Shown here: one piece after another, positions 11,101-22,373 of the stretch
Position numbering within the stretch: the stretch's first letter is position 1
How the letters are laid out: each line of letters begins with the position of its first letter
Assembly (NCBI GenBank): GCA_019828595.1
Contig: JAHQRK010000009.1
Coordinates: 1,302,001 to 1,366,000 of the forward strand
From: Aphanomyces cochlioides
Taxonomy: Eukaryota > Oomycota > Saprolegniomycetes > Saprolegniales > Verrucalvaceae
Direction of reading: 5' to 3'
DNA length: 64,000 nucleotides
Position numbers and translations under genes: made by a program
The notes under the pieces: model-generated
The model's input: the letters and a program-made list of their open reading frames with translations, nothing else
The model's database searches: none
What the model was told of the DNA's origin: nothing

Positions 11101-12067
11101 GACGTATTCTCGGCAAAGCTTTGTACGAAAACATTGTTGTGCAACCTAAATTTGCTCGTTTCTTTCTCACAAAGCTCTTGGGCAACCATAACCACATAAA
11201 CGACTTGCCTTCTTTGGACGCCGAGTTGTACAAAGTAAGTTCTTGTGGTTATTCCTGTGGTTATCTAACTTTCGATAGAATCTGATGTTCTTGAAACCAT
11301 ACGATGGAGACGTTGCAGACTTGGGACTCACTTTTTCAATTGGCCAAGACTGTTTTGGAGTCCACGTAGGAACCTCGACTCAATCGTCGATATGAAACGC
11401 ATTTCACTCGTAGAAAGATGTTGAATTGTTTCCTGGTGGCAAGGATGTAGCCGTGACATCAGAAAATCGATTCCGATACATCCATCTCGCTGCAAATTAT
11501 TACTTGAACGTGCAAATACGTCGTCAAAGTGCAGCATTCTTGTCCGGCCTGAGCGATGTCATGGATTTGCGATTGCTGAATATGTTTAATGAGCCCGAGC
11601 TGCAAGTTCTCATTTCAGGAACGTCTGGTGCTTTCGATCTCGAGGTATCTCGTCGTAGAACGCATATATCAACCTTCAAGCGTAGGATTTGAAGTCTGCT
11701 ACAACATTTACCGGTGGTTACTTCTCGCAAGATAAACGAATTGGCTGGCTTTGGAAGGTATCTACTTGTCAAGTTTCAAGGATGAATTCTAATCTTACGC
11801 CAGGCACTCGAGAGCTTTTCTCCCAGTGAACGCGCCCTCTTCCTGCGTTTTGTCACCTCTTGCCAGCGAGCTCCAATTTTGGGCTTTCAATCACTCCATC
11901 CTCCATTTTGTGTGCAAAAGATCTCGATTCGCTCTGACGATGAAAAGCTTCCATCCGCGTCAACGTGCTTCAACACACTCAAGCTGCCAACCTACTCGAG
12001 CTACAAAGTGCTTCGAGAAAAGTTGCTCACAGCTATCACGTCTGGCGCAGGCTTCGAAATGACATAA
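8199..12067 (+). CDS. HECT E3 ubiquitin ligase, UBE3B/UBE3C type
   Basis: Sixteen exons: 8199-8720, 8768-8863, 8903-9034, 9078-9250, 9295-9481, 9522-9629, 9669-10043, 10090-10194, 10245-10456, 10502-10654, 10698-10809, 10857-11234, 11279-11365, 11414-11644, 11686-11757, 11804-12067. Product 1068 residues, the size of animal UBE3B. The N-terminus has a basic helix followed by an IQ-like motif (VQSLVRRFLVRR), as in UBE3B/C, which may bind calmodulin. The middle is helical and poorly conserved. The HECT domain begins near VHFVNEAGVEEVGIDAGGL and ends with the catalytic Cys in STCFNTLKLP, which accepts ubiquitin from an E2. I chose the ATG at 8199 because the IQ region follows directly; a longer upstream frame overlaps the divergent gene. 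Confidence 0.9.
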
Positions 12068-12211
12068 CTCCATGATACCCTATAATTGTTTGGCTTTCCA
12101 GGTTCCCTTCAATTCGGTGAGAGAATTTTGCAATTTGATAATTGCGATCTTCAACCGCTTCTATCCTGTGAAAATTCATACCCCTCATAATTTATACAAA
12201 TAAGTTTCCGA

Positions 12212-13054
12212 ATGGCGACAAAACGACGACGACCTGCTGGCGGCACGGCAAACAATGCCGGCATCCACTGCTTGACGAACCGCGACGTCCTCGGAAGGAT
12301 TTGCAGTTTCCAGTATGGTATCGCAGAGGACTTGCTGCCTTTTCTTGAATTCAGAGATCTGACTAGCCGTGCGATTGCTCGCCATATCGCAGATGGCCTT
12401 GTTCGAATGGAATCAATTGCGCAGCTTGAAAAGTTGAGCTCCACCTTGCTGTCATGGCGCCGTCGTCCACGCCTAATCTCTGCGTGGGACGACATGTTTG
12501 TCTCGCTGCCGTATATGCCAGTGCTCGTTTGCGTCCACGCTGCGTACAGTGGGGACGTCGAACTTGTGGCAATGCTCCACAGTCGTTTCCCACAATTACT
12601 TCTGGGTGTGTGGATCAAAATGCTGCAACTCATTCATCTTGCTGCAGCGCGAAACCATCTCCCTGTGCTCCAGTTCCTCCATGTGCATGAATGTCGAGGA
12701 TGGACACCTCGCGTCATGGATGTTGCAGCTGCCAACGGTCACTTGGCTGTCGTCAAGTTTCTCCACGTCCATCGAGATGAAGGATGCACGACGGATGCAT
12801 TGGATGACGCTGCAATGCACGGGCATCTCTCGGTCGTCGAGTTCTTGCACTTCCATCGGACGGAAGGCTGCACAAAGAGAGCTGTGGAAGGCGCGGTGGG
12901 TGGAAACCATGTCGCCGTCGTCCGTTTCTTGATGAGCCATCGAGCGGACTGTCGAGATGCCAGACTTGTCCATCTATTAGCTCTCAAGTATCCCCGTCAT
13001 GCTCATCTTCTAGAAGGCATTCATGAAACGTCTGGAGCGCGTGCCACGTCATGA
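12212..13054 (+). CDS. Ankyrin-repeat protein
   Basis: Single exon, 280 residues. The first 110 residues are an F-box-like or degenerate N-terminal region. From about residue 110 there are four to five ankyrin-type units of 25-33 residues of the form AAxxGHLxVVxFLH, for example AANGHLAVVKFLHVH and AAMHGHLSVVEFLHFH. This intronless layout belongs to a large expanded family in Saprolegniales; the repeats bind partner proteins. No catalytic domain is visible. The opposite strand has an open frame over the same bases that I treat as a shadow. Confidence 0.75.
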   Translation: MATKRRRPAGGTANNAGIHCLTNRDVLGRICSFQYGIAEDLLPFLEFRDLTSRAIARHIADGLVRMESIAQLEKLSSTLLSWRRRPRLISAWDDMFVSLPYMPVLVCVHAAYSGDVELVAMLHSRFPQLLLGVWIKMLQLIHLAAARNHLPVLQFLHVHECRGWTPRVMDVAAANGHLAVVKFLHVHRDEGCTTDALDDAAMHGHLSVVEFLHFHRTEGCTKRAVEGAVGGNHVAVVRFLMSHRADCRDARLVHLLALKYPRHAHLLEGIHETSGARATS

Positions 13055-13163
13055 CTTGAAAAATGTATGAGAGTGCTCTCCGTCATAGAATTAATTAGTG
13101 GTGCGAAAAATTTTTTGGTATTTGTATATTTGTACGTCATTCAGTTTAAATTTTGTCAAGTTG

Positions 13164-13827
13164 ATGGTGCGCACAGTCTCCAGTTCCAAGCAAGCAGCGC
13201 GGCGGATCGACGATGAAGACACCGTGACGGTCGATGATGACGCGCAAAAGATCATGAATATCTACAATAGCATGGTGGAGAGGCATAATCCCTTCCGGGA
13301 GATCAATACAGCGTCAAACTACGACGAATTCCGCTTGGCAGCAGGATATGACGTCACTCTGTATGACATTTGCCGCGAACCTCGGGCGCCACTGGAGACT
13401 ACACTGCATATTCCCGCATCGTCTCTTGATGAGGAACTCCACTGTCCCATTTGTACTGGTCCGTATGAGTCCATGTTGCTGTTATTGATCTTTTGTAGGC
13501 ATTATCTGCGAAGCACAAGTCATTACGGCATGCCTCCATCGCTTTTGTACTGTGTGCATCCACCGGCATATTCACAACAAGGGGAAAAACACAGTTTGTC
13601 CTGTCTGCAACACGCCATTCACGACCCGCCGTGCGCTCCGTCCCGACGAGACGTTTGACAAACTGGTCAAGATGGTCTATGGCGACGTTGACGCGTATGA
13701 AAAAGCCGAAGAAGAGCGCATTCAGCAAAACAACCTCGAGCTCTATCCAAAGCTCGACATGGAAAAACACAAAGACTCTCTAGAAAATCAAAGCAATCCC
13801 ATTGCGCATAAACGGCAACGCCGATAA
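13164..13827 (+). CDS. RING-finger protein, RING1/PSH1-like
   Basis: Exons 13164-13458 and 13499-13827, 40-nt intron inside the RING, 207 residues. The RING runs from CPIC near residue 95 through ACLHRFCTVCI to CPVC, the C3HC4 order of E3 ligases. An acidic N-terminal third precedes it and a coiled, Glu-rich tail with a terminal HKRQRR follows, possibly a nuclear signal. A Polycomb RING1-like or Psh1-like histone ligase is possible but not shown. I use the ATG at 13164; the frame is open upstream but lacks another ATG. Its stop lies 2 bp from the convergent TECR stop. Confidence 0.75.
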
Positions 13828-13829
13828 AT

Positions 13830-14834
13830 TTACAAGAGGAAGGGCACGATTGCCTTGCGGTGCAACTTCTTGTACTCGTCGCCAAACGTCTTGTAGTAAC
13901 CTTTGTGCTTCTGGAGAGCCCATTGCGCCATTTGGAGGAATCCGACGACGGTAAACACGTAGCCGAATGCAATTTGCGTAAAGATGGAGAAGCCAATCCA
14001 GCCCAAGACTTCAAAGGTGTAGTTGGGACACGACACGAACAAGAAGAGAGGGCCCTACGCAGACATTTCATCACTGCGGTGATCGTTGGAGAGCAGGACA
14101 TACCTTGGGGATGTTGCGTTCGTTCGAGCCTTCCTTGGTGCGCATGAGACGGAATTGCATGTGCACGGCAAAGTTGAGCACTTCCGAGATGGCCATGATG
14201 GCAATGCCGACGGCAATTTGGGTCTCCGACTTAGGAGCACGGTATTGGGGATGGCAGAGTGGATAGCCGATAATGAGACCAAACGACCAGTAGTAGGCGC
14301 AGTTCTTGAAGAGGTTGGAGAGCGGCATGGTCGGGCGCGAGAAGCGGTGGACGAAGATCGTTTCCAATTCACGCTTGAGGAAATGGAGCGTCCACGCAAT
14401 GACACCAATGTACGCCGTCTTGTCAAATGGCAAGGATGCCGCTTTTTCGCCGTAGAGGAAAGCAGGACGCGTGGCGTACAAGAGGACAAAGACCATCGGG
14501 CCAAGATATTCGAGGAGGAAAACTGTGCGGTAGCCGATTTGAGGACCGAGGTCTTTAAAGACCAAGGCATTCTTCGTGCCATCGACAAATCCAAGCGAAG
14601 CAAGAGTTTGCGCGTCGCCGTTCAAGTTCTACATGGAGCGACGGATTAGTGGGTCCAATCGTAAGAGGTTCCTACCTTGAGCGTTTCGCCGACTTTGATC
14701 TTGAGGCCTTGGCGATGGATGCTCAATCGCGTAGTGGTCTTCAATTGCTGCTTGAGTTGCAACAACGTGTCGCTTGGCTTGGCTTCGACCACGCCATACT
14801 CTTTGCCCTTGGCGTTCGAGACAGTGATTTGCAT
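13830..14834 (-). CDS. Trans-2-enoyl-CoA reductase (TECR/TSC13)
   Basis: Exons 14834-14676, 14628-14104 and 14054-13830, introns 47 and 49 nt, 302 residues (human TECR 308). The first exon encodes a ubiquitin-like N-terminal domain, typical of TECR. The rest is a polytopic 5-alpha-reductase-type membrane domain, with HFLKRELETIFVHRFSR in the middle and SCPNYTFEVLGWIGF and KTFGDEYKKLHRKAIVPFLL at the end. It catalyses the last reduction in very-long-chain fatty acid elongation in the ER membrane, using NADPH. This fits with acetyl-CoA carboxylase later in the window, although the two are not linked. Confidence 0.9.
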
Positions 14835-15061
14835 GTTGACAATTCCAAACTGTCCAACCACTCAAGGCCTCAAAAGGGGCTTCCTTGTCGTCATCCCAGG
14901 CACTTGACCACGTACGCATTGTGAATGGTTCAAATTCCATTTCCAGTCGTTTTGATTGGCAATATGAGTCAACAGACGATGGATTTCCCACGTACTTAGG
15001 CAGATACACAACATGCCAAGTCGACAATTCTCCACGGCCTCTTCTTGGCAAGCTCCATATA

Positions 15062-17245
15062 ACGTAAAGCTTCAATTTAAGACAAATGCTTCAGTTTATG
15101 ACGTATGGATTATAGCCAATGGCAATGCGTAAATTCTCGAGGCAAAATCCTCTATCACTATATACCTGCCTTTTATAATATATCCATTTGTAAGGACCAT
15201 TGGAGACCACCCATGGTGCCTGAATGCAAACCACGAGGCCGCAATTCCAGGGAAGAGCTTCTTAAAGCTGTTGAGCTTGTGCTTACTGGGAAACCTGGTG
15301 TTGAAGTCGCCGAAGCCACGAAAATCCCGTATGACACACTAATGCGTAAGGTCCGTGAAGCACGCAGTGGAGCCATAAAGGAGCCCAAACGAAGGGGGCC
15401 TAAAACTTTCCTCCCTCCTAGCTGCGAAGCAGACTTAGTTGCTTGGATTTGCTCCATGCAAATGGATAGGTATCCTACCGACCGTGCCAGTATATTAATG
15501 ATTGCCACCCAAATCGCCCGTCGGCTTGACTCGAAGGTAACCTTACAAGGTGGCTGGTACCACCGATTTATATCACGCCATCCTCAACTCACCTCCCGAA
15601 CTGCTCAAGTAATTTCTCGTGCTCGAAATTGTGTGTCTCTAGACGAAGTGAACTTGATGCACGCCTCTCTCACCAAGGCACTTGAAGATCATGATTTTAC
15701 TTCCAATCGTATATTCAACATGGATGAAACGTCGTTCACATCACGACGAAAATCAAAAAAAGTCGTTGCATTAAAAGGATCTCGCAACATTTGGACAAAA
15801 TTTTTGGCGACGAATTTCCATCTCTCAGTGGTTGAATGTGGTATGGCCGATGGCAAAATGTTGCCTCCTCTGATTCTTTTCCCAGGGAGAGAATTGACCG
15901 CAGTCTTGGTAGCTGCAGCACTATTCCCGGAGCAGCAATTTCCACCTCATCAAAGGGATTTATGAATGAGCAACTGTTTGAAAACTGGCTCAGATTTTTT
16001 TCCGAGTGTGTCGACGACGAGATACAGCGTCCTGTTTTACTTGTATTTGATGGTCTATCGTCTCACTACTCCGATGACATAGTTTCTCTATGCGTTGATC
16101 TTGGAATTGTATTGTTTTGTTTGCCCGCAAAGGCTACCCACTTGTTCCAGCCGCTCGATATCTGTGTCTTCAGCGATTTTAAAAGAGCAATAAGACATGG
16201 CATCTATGAAGAAATGATCAATGACGGTACTAGTTATTGAGATTGGACGTTAAGCTTATTGATGTCGTAGTTAGTGGAAGTTTGAACTGTATTGGGAAAG
16301 ATAAAGCATTGAAAATTGCGTCGAGCGCCTGGACCATGAAGATGAAGCCATCGAATATGATCTCTGGATTTAAAACCTCCGGTATTTGGCCTTTAAACTA
16401 TGATCGAATGGTGGAAAGATTTAAACTATTCCACGACGGTGGCGTTCCATCGTCCTACTTAGAAGCTGAATGGATAAAGAGGTGAGATGAAATTCGCCAA
16501 GATATTCTATGTCTACCAACAGCGACGAACAAGCGCGCACCAGCAAAGCCGAAAACCATTGATGTCGCGGGACGAGTACTGACCATGTCGTTGCTTCAGG
16601 AGATTGACGAGACAAAGCAACGGCGCGCACTGGCACGTGAAGAAGCCAAAAAATTGCGCAGCACACGCGAGAAAAAGAGAAAGCGAAAGCCACAGCCTCA
16701 AACGGAGTCGTCGATGCAACCACCAGAAAGCACCACCGAGACAGCAACGCACGAAACAACTCAAGTCTTCGTCATCTAGATAGAGTATGTTAACCCAGTC
16801 GTTCTTTGATAGCTTACCTGGCTTGCGATTTAACTTCTTGTCTTGCTCTCTCGACACCTTGCGACTTGCTTTCAAAATGACTACGGTAGTGATTTGATCT
16901 GGAGATATTTCTCGCATACTGCTAACAACAATACCTTATTAAAATTAATATATTTTCTCCTCATAATGAATATTTTCTTTTTCCAAAAGATATGCATTTT
17001 CTCATACATTTTCGAAGGAAGTGTGATCCCTTTGTCTTAAATTGAAGCGCTCATCTTCAAGGAGACAAAGCATTCTGTACAAACCAATATTCTCCAAAAC
17101 AATATAAAACATAGAGCAGTTTATAGAGATGTGTCCTGTCGTTGCGCCACAATTTTCAGAATTCCGAACACACGTCTTGAAGATGAGGTATGCGATTTCA
17201 ATGGTGGCGCATCGGCTAGATTTGTCATAAATTGAAGCTTTACGT
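15062..17245. mobile_element. pogo/Tigger-type DNA transposon with 26-bp inverted repeats
   Basis: The element is 2184 bp. The left end 15062-15087 and the right end 17220-17245 are inverted repeats of 26 bp with one mismatch, starting ACGTAAAGCTTCAATTTA. TA flanks both ends (15060-15061, 17246-17247), the Tc1/mariner/pogo target duplication. An extra inner copy of the terminal repeat occurs at 17031-17048. It carries a broken pogo-type transposase and sits about 225 bp upstream of the TECR start codon. Confidence 0.9.
15213..16779 (+). pseudogene. Decayed pogo/CENP-B-like transposase
   Basis: The sequence reads as a pogo transposase broken into pieces. Frame one (from the ATG at 15213 to about 15895) has a helix-turn-helix start and the first catalytic Asp in FNMDET. 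A frameshift near 15895 moves to the next frame, which carries the second Asp in LVFDGLSSH and QPLDICVFSDFK. Another shift near 16238 leads to the frame with GFKTSGIWPLNYDRM, interrupted by an in-frame TGA at 16483-16485; the basic Lys/Arg tail then runs to 16779. With two frameshifts and a stop it cannot make active transposase. Confidence 0.85.
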
Positions 17246-17552
17246 TATCATGATACGTCAAGAGCGATGAGTTCTTGGATGACATCCATCTTGCGAATGA
17301 TGAAGTTTGTTACGTCTCGACTCGCTTCTTCAGACGAGTTTGGACAGCTCCACCCAGTTGACGGACTTAAAAATTAAATCCATGACCTTGACAACGATAA
17401 CATTGAGGGCAACGAGCACATAGCGGCAAGAGCACGACGGGATTGAACGAGGTGCCTCGGATCAAGCGTCAAATTGATGGAGCATTTGTGGTCTTGGACT
17501 TATTTTTGGATTTTGGACTTCGGAGACTTTCATTAAAGGACTTGGTGAGTCG
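17246..17552. other. Non-coding interval before the photolyase gene
   Basis: About 300 bp with no supported gene. It is the right flank of the pogo insertion and the upstream region of the cryptochrome gene. Confidence 0.5.
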
Positions 17553-19169
17553 ATGGACGAGCGGCCTGCAACGAAGCGCAAAGAACCGTCGAGTCCTCAA
17601 GAACGTGCCGCGCCGACATCCTCGCCGCGAAAGAAACAAGCTGTGGACAAGGATATGGGACCGACTAGCTTGATCTGGTTTCGAAAAGGACTCCGTCTTC
17701 ACGACAATCCAGCGCTAGTCGAAGCAATTCGAGGAGCGCGACACGTGATCCCCGTCATGGTGATTGATCCAGCACTTGCCCATCCCGGCAAATGTGGTGC
17801 TAGACCTCTTCAGTTCTTTCTCGAGTGCGTCCAAGATTTAGAGCGATCACTGCAAGCTCGCCAGTCCCGTCTTGTAATTCTTCATGGTGATCCGGCTGAG
17901 CTCATCCCACGCTACGTCAAAAAATGGGGCGTGTCCAAACTGTGCTTTGAGGTTGTCATCATTGTCTTCTCTGTGGGCTTACGCCATGACGCCTCGTAGG
18001 AAGATACTGGACGGTACAGTCAAGCACGCGATGCTGCAGTCCGAGACTCGATCGCTTCTTCCGTTGCCGTTCATTCATTTTCAACGCATACGCTGTACAA
18101 AAGCGCCGATGTGCGCAAGGTATACGCTCCGAACGGATATCCTCAGAAATACGAATCCTTCCTCAATCGCGTCCGGTCGTTGGAGATCGACGATCCATTG
18201 CCAGACGCTGGTCTTCCCGAGACGTTTCCACCAGTTCCTGAAGATGCCATTGCCGAGTCGCAATCCATTCCGACAATTCAATCGCTTGGTTTTGACTGTC
18301 AACTGGACCCAATTCCACTCGTGGGCGGCGAAACAAGTGCTCTTGAACGGATGGAGAAAGCGCTGGAGGATGAAAAGTGGGTTCGCGATTTTCAAAAGCC
18401 CCAGACGTCGCCACTTGCGATTGCGCCAGCTTCAACGACATGTTTATCTCCATACTTGGCCCGTGGATGTCTCTCAGTGCGGCTGCTGTACTCGAAGATT
18501 GAAACAATATTGGCCAAAGGCACGCACTCGAAGCCACCGGTAAGCTTGAAGGGCCAGCTTCTTTGGAGAGAATTCTACTACGCCGCGAGCTACCTGACGC
18601 CCAACTATTATGAGATGGAAGGCAATCCCGTCTGTCGACAAATTCCATGGAGTCGAGATGCCGAAAAGCTTGAGGCGTGGACAAATGCACAGACGGGATA
18701 TCCCTGGATTGATGCAGCCATGACGCAATTGCGACAAGAAGGTTGGATCCATCATCTCGCGCGTCATGCCGTTGCTTGCTTTCTCACTCGCGGGGATCTT
18801 TGGGTCGATTGGCGTCTTGGTCGTGATGTCTTTGACAAAATGCTTCTTGACACGGACCCAGCTCTCAACAATGGCAACTGGCAGTGGCTCAGTGCAAGTG
18901 CTTACTTCCATCAATACTTTCGCGTTTATGGCCCCGTCTCGTTTGCCAAAAAGTATGATTCAAGTGGCGCGTACATCCGTCATTATCTTCCCGTTCTCCG
19001 AAAAATGCCTGATAAGTTCGTCTACGAGCCATGGAAAGCGCCCAAGGCAGTCCAGTCGGCGGCAGGATGCGTTCTGGGGAAAGATTACCCTAAGCGTATT
19101 GTCGTGCATGAAGTCGTTTCCAAGGAGCTCACAGAGCGCATGGCGGCTGTGTACAAAACATCTAAATAA
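17553..19169 (+). CDS. Cryptochrome / (6-4) photolyase family flavoprotein
   Basis: Exons 17553-17951 and 18000-19169, one 48-nt intron, 522 residues. The N-terminus has two basic clusters (TKRKEP and SPRKKQ), likely a nuclear signal, followed by the alpha/beta antenna domain beginning SLIWFRKGLRLHDNP. The FAD domain includes TCLSPYLARGCLSVR, LWREFYY, ARHAVACFLTRGDLW and NNGNWQWLSASAYFHQYF. The run EGWIHHLARHAVACFLTRGD and the GxYIRxYLPVLR segment place it with the animal CRY/(6-4) photolyase clade, not with CPD photolyase. Either light-driven repair of (6-4) photoproducts or photoreception is possible; the conserved HHLARH histidines favour repair. Confidence 0.9.
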
Positions 19170-19747
19170 TCACCTTTTCATTGTGGTTGAGAGAAATATT
19201 GGCAGGACAAGCTCATCATGCTAGAGCCGCACATGGTCAACTGGACTGGCGAGATATTCAAATTTGATCTATATCCATGGAAGATCGCAAAACAGGGACT
19301 CATGCCTGATTGAGCCCAAGGGCAAGGGGCATCTTCACTGAGCGGCACAACTGGTATCAGATACCCAAATCTTCAGCAGGGGCGTCGATAATCCAAATGG
19401 CATCCCATTTTTGCGTGAAGGCGTTGCTGGAAAAGCGTAAGCGACTCCGCGAAAAAATGACCCCATCTCTGTGGTATGCATCCTTGAGAACAGCTACTGT
19501 ACCCACAAATAAAGAAAAGGCTCCACGCAGCGTTTGCAAGTCCAGGCATTGCAAAATGCGCGAGTCCATCGATCCTTCATGATAACTTGATGGCCCTTCT
19601 GTCGTCTTGCTTCTTTCTTGAACTTCACGACGTCGTTTGAAAAATGCGCGAAAGTGTACCTGCTGGATTTGAAATCAATTTAATTTTATTATTTGATTTT
19701 TGTATAGTGGAAATGTTCATTTTAGTTTTTCCAAAAGAGCCAAGACG
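19170..19747. other. Unresolved interval with a minus-strand frame
   Basis: No confident gene in 578 bp. A minus-strand frame (19569-19357, 70 codons) encodes DAIWIIDAPAED near its end and may continue after a splice, but I could not join it to a convincing product. It might be a small gene or a fragment. Confidence 0.3.
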
Positions 19748-20901
19748 ATGGGGGACTGGGCAACCACTGTAACGTCATGGATCCAGACGTTGGTTCTCAC
19801 GGGCGGCGCGCTTACGGTTGGCCTAATTGGAATGATCTATGTCTACCAAGAAAAGCTCCTGTACTTTCCGAGCATGCCCGGTGTTTCAAAACTCACAACG
19901 GAGAATCCAGAGGGTATCTACCTCCCATTGAAGATGTCGTTCAAGTTTGGAATCGTAGGCTATCGTGTCCCGAGCGAGTATGGAATTGACTACGAAGACG
20001 TCTTTGTGACCTGCTCAGATGGAGTTAAAATTCACTCGTGGCTTATGAAACAACCGAGTAGACAATCTCTCCCTACGATTGTGTTTTTCCACGGAAATGC
20101 TGGCAGTACGTCAAATGCTATCTCAAACCCGCCCATGAAATTCCATAGACATTGGATATCGTCTTCCAAATGCTGCAAAAATGTTCCGTCACTTGGATTG
20201 CAACATTCTGCTCGTGGATTACCGCGGATTTGGTTTGAGTGATGGAGTTCCCACGGAGGAAGGATTGCAGATAGATGCTGATGGAGTGATCGATTATCTC
20301 CACACTCGATCTGACATTGACCCGACAAAAATTGTCATCTTTGGTCGATCCTTGGGAGGCGCTGTTGCGATATACCTCGCTGAATCTCGTCCCACCAAGG
20401 TTTGATCCTGCCTTAGCTTTCTCTTATGTGTGCATGATTTAGATCGCGGGATTGATAGTTGAAAACACCTTCTTGAGCATATCTTCTATGGTCGATCAAG
20501 TCATGCCGTGGCTCACGTATATCAAACCCATCGTTCTTGCTATCGACTGGAACAATGAGAGGAGAATACGTGGAATAACTCTTCCAATTTTGTTTGTGGC
20601 GGGGGAGCGCGACGAGCTTGTCCCCCACTCACACATGCAAAAGCTGCATGCTTTGGCGACCAAGAGCTCATTGCGCAAGTGGCTACCTGTGCCTCGAGGT
20701 ACTCACAATGATAGCTGGCTCCGTGGTGGTCTCGATTATTTTCACACATTGCGACAGTTCATCGCGACTGCCACACGCGACTTTACGCTTGGAGCAAGCG
20801 AGACCTGTGACGTCGACGTCGACGAAAAGTCCGCTTCAGCGATTCCCAATATGCTCAATCAACCACTCTTCAACCATCTTCCCAAGGACAAGGATGCGTA
20901 G
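19748..20901 (+). CDS. ABHD13/BEM46-type alpha/beta hydrolase
   Basis: Exons 19748-20105, 20149-20399 and 20443-20901, introns 43 nt each, 355 residues. A hydrophobic segment near residues 10-32 anchors it in a membrane, then comes the family signature LLYFPSMPG. The oxyanion region is VFFHGNAGN, the nucleophile elbow is FGRSLGGA, the acid is in AGERDELVP and the catalytic His is in GTHNDSW. All three catalytic residues are present. BEM46/ABHD13 proteins are membrane serine hydrolases with poorly known substrates, possibly depalmitoylases or lipases. The stop is 8 bp from that of the convergent HMCES gene. Confidence 0.88.
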
Positions 20902-20909
20902 TATGATTG

Positions 20910-22373
20910 TTATTTGAAATAGGACTTGATCGTCGCATTGCTTTTTGGTTTCTTGGACGGTGTTGTGCTGGGACTTGCTTGATGGCGCTTGCGAAATGCA
21001 TGACACATGGAGCAAATTGAAGAAGTCATCGACGGGTTGACAAATGTGCAAGCGTGGCATGTCCATCCAGTTCGTTCCGAGAGACTTTTGGTACCACACA
21101 TTGCGCATGCACCGTCGTTGGCAGCATTTTCAAATGTACAAGCTGGACATGCCCAAATCGATGACGCCTCTTTCGTTGATTCTTGCTTGACCATCTCATC
21201 TTTGATAGCTTTTTCTGGGGTGGACGAAGGTTTTATCTGCGGTGGCGACGATGACGGCACTTCCTTTTTCGGCTCGATTGGTTCCGTTTCTTGCTTGTAA
21301 AAGCTTGTGATCTTTCCTACAAAGACCTTGCAGCGTCAGTTGCTTGGTTTCATCCTCAGGAGCAAAACCTGTGACTGATATGTCGACCTTGGCAATGCAA
21401 GAAGGTGATTCAAAGGTTAGCTGGCCAACTGAAATCAAGTGAGACGACGTGAGGAAGAGGAGATGGCGCACGTTGCTTGGTGACTGCATGGAATGCGATA
21501 TCGTCATGGGCGTATGGATGCACGAGCGACATGGTGGATGAAAGAGTGCCGTCTTTAAGCCATGTTTCCACTTCATCTTCTTTCAGCATCATCTATGCAT
21601 AATAAAGTGTCGATTATATATGTTGTCTTACTGGCATGCGATTGTGAAGCCATGACATTTTTGTTGGCGATTCAGTCGTGATGATGGAGTAGGTAAAGAT
21701 TTTCTCTCCTGATGGGTCCTGCCACACGTCGTACAAGCCTGCCATCTACTCCAAAGTGAAAATGATCACTGGAACGTTCGAAGTGCATGCCCGCATGACT
21801 GAGTCGCTTGCAACGTAGATAAAGTATGGTTGTTTATCGGTCTTCCCAAGTTTGTGCCACTCGTAGAACCTATTGACTAGTCAATTGCATTCGCTCGTTC
21901 AGACAAACCCATTGAGTAGCACGACGCAGCGTTTTTGGTCGACAAGTTGGCGATAAGCTGGCGTTTCAGACATGGTCTCTGATCTACGAGGATAGCTCAG
22001 GATGAAGCGTTATTTTTGCAAGTGTACCGTGCATTGAAGCGCATGAAGTGATTGACTTTCTCTTCTGGTTTTATATACGACGGAATGAGTCCCCACTAGA
22101 CAAGAACAATGCTCTGAATGGCCCAAATATGCGAGACGGCAGTACTTTCATGGGTCGAACTATGATGCGCTTGGTCGATCGATCGCGGTATTGGATCGGC
22201 GTGTACATGCCTGGCAACACATTGTAATGTGGTGTATCTATCCGGCCATAGGCAGATCAAGCTTCGAGAGCATTAGAAGTACATTTTTCCTGCTGGATAA
22301 AGTCTTTCTCGCTGGTCTTTGCAGCTTCACAGATCTCTTGCGGTGCCAGGATGCAACAAGCTCGGCCGCACAT
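20910..22373 (-). CDS. HMCES (SRAP domain) with C-terminal tandem RanBP2-type zinc fingers
   Basis: Nine exons: 22373-22283, 22237-22146, 22095-22028, 21983-21909, 21869-21815 (donor could lie 15 nt later), 21745-21632, 21592-21472, 21428-21369, 21316-20910; about 360 residues. It starts MCGRA, giving the catalytic Cys2 that crosslinks to abasic sites in single-stranded DNA. Further SRAP residues are visible: Asn in HYNVLPG, RPMKWGLIPS, NGFYEWHK with the catalytic Glu, AGLYDVWQD, and HNRMP with the His. After the SRAP core come GKITSFYKQ, two zinc fingers of the form W-x-C-x2-C-T-F-x-N-x(6+)-C-x2-C near residues 280 and 310, and a terminal TIKSYFK. Animal HMCES lacks the zinc fingers. It protects abasic sites at replication forks. 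Confidence 0.85.

Noticed and set aside
12151..12633. 160-codon minus-strand frame
   Set aside because: Antisense to the ankyrin gene; low-complexity Ser/Arg-rich product.
14835..15075. N-terminal extension of TECR upstream of 14834
   Set aside because: The ubiquitin-like domain starts at the ATG at 14834; the upstream frame uses no conserved residues and runs into the pogo terminus.
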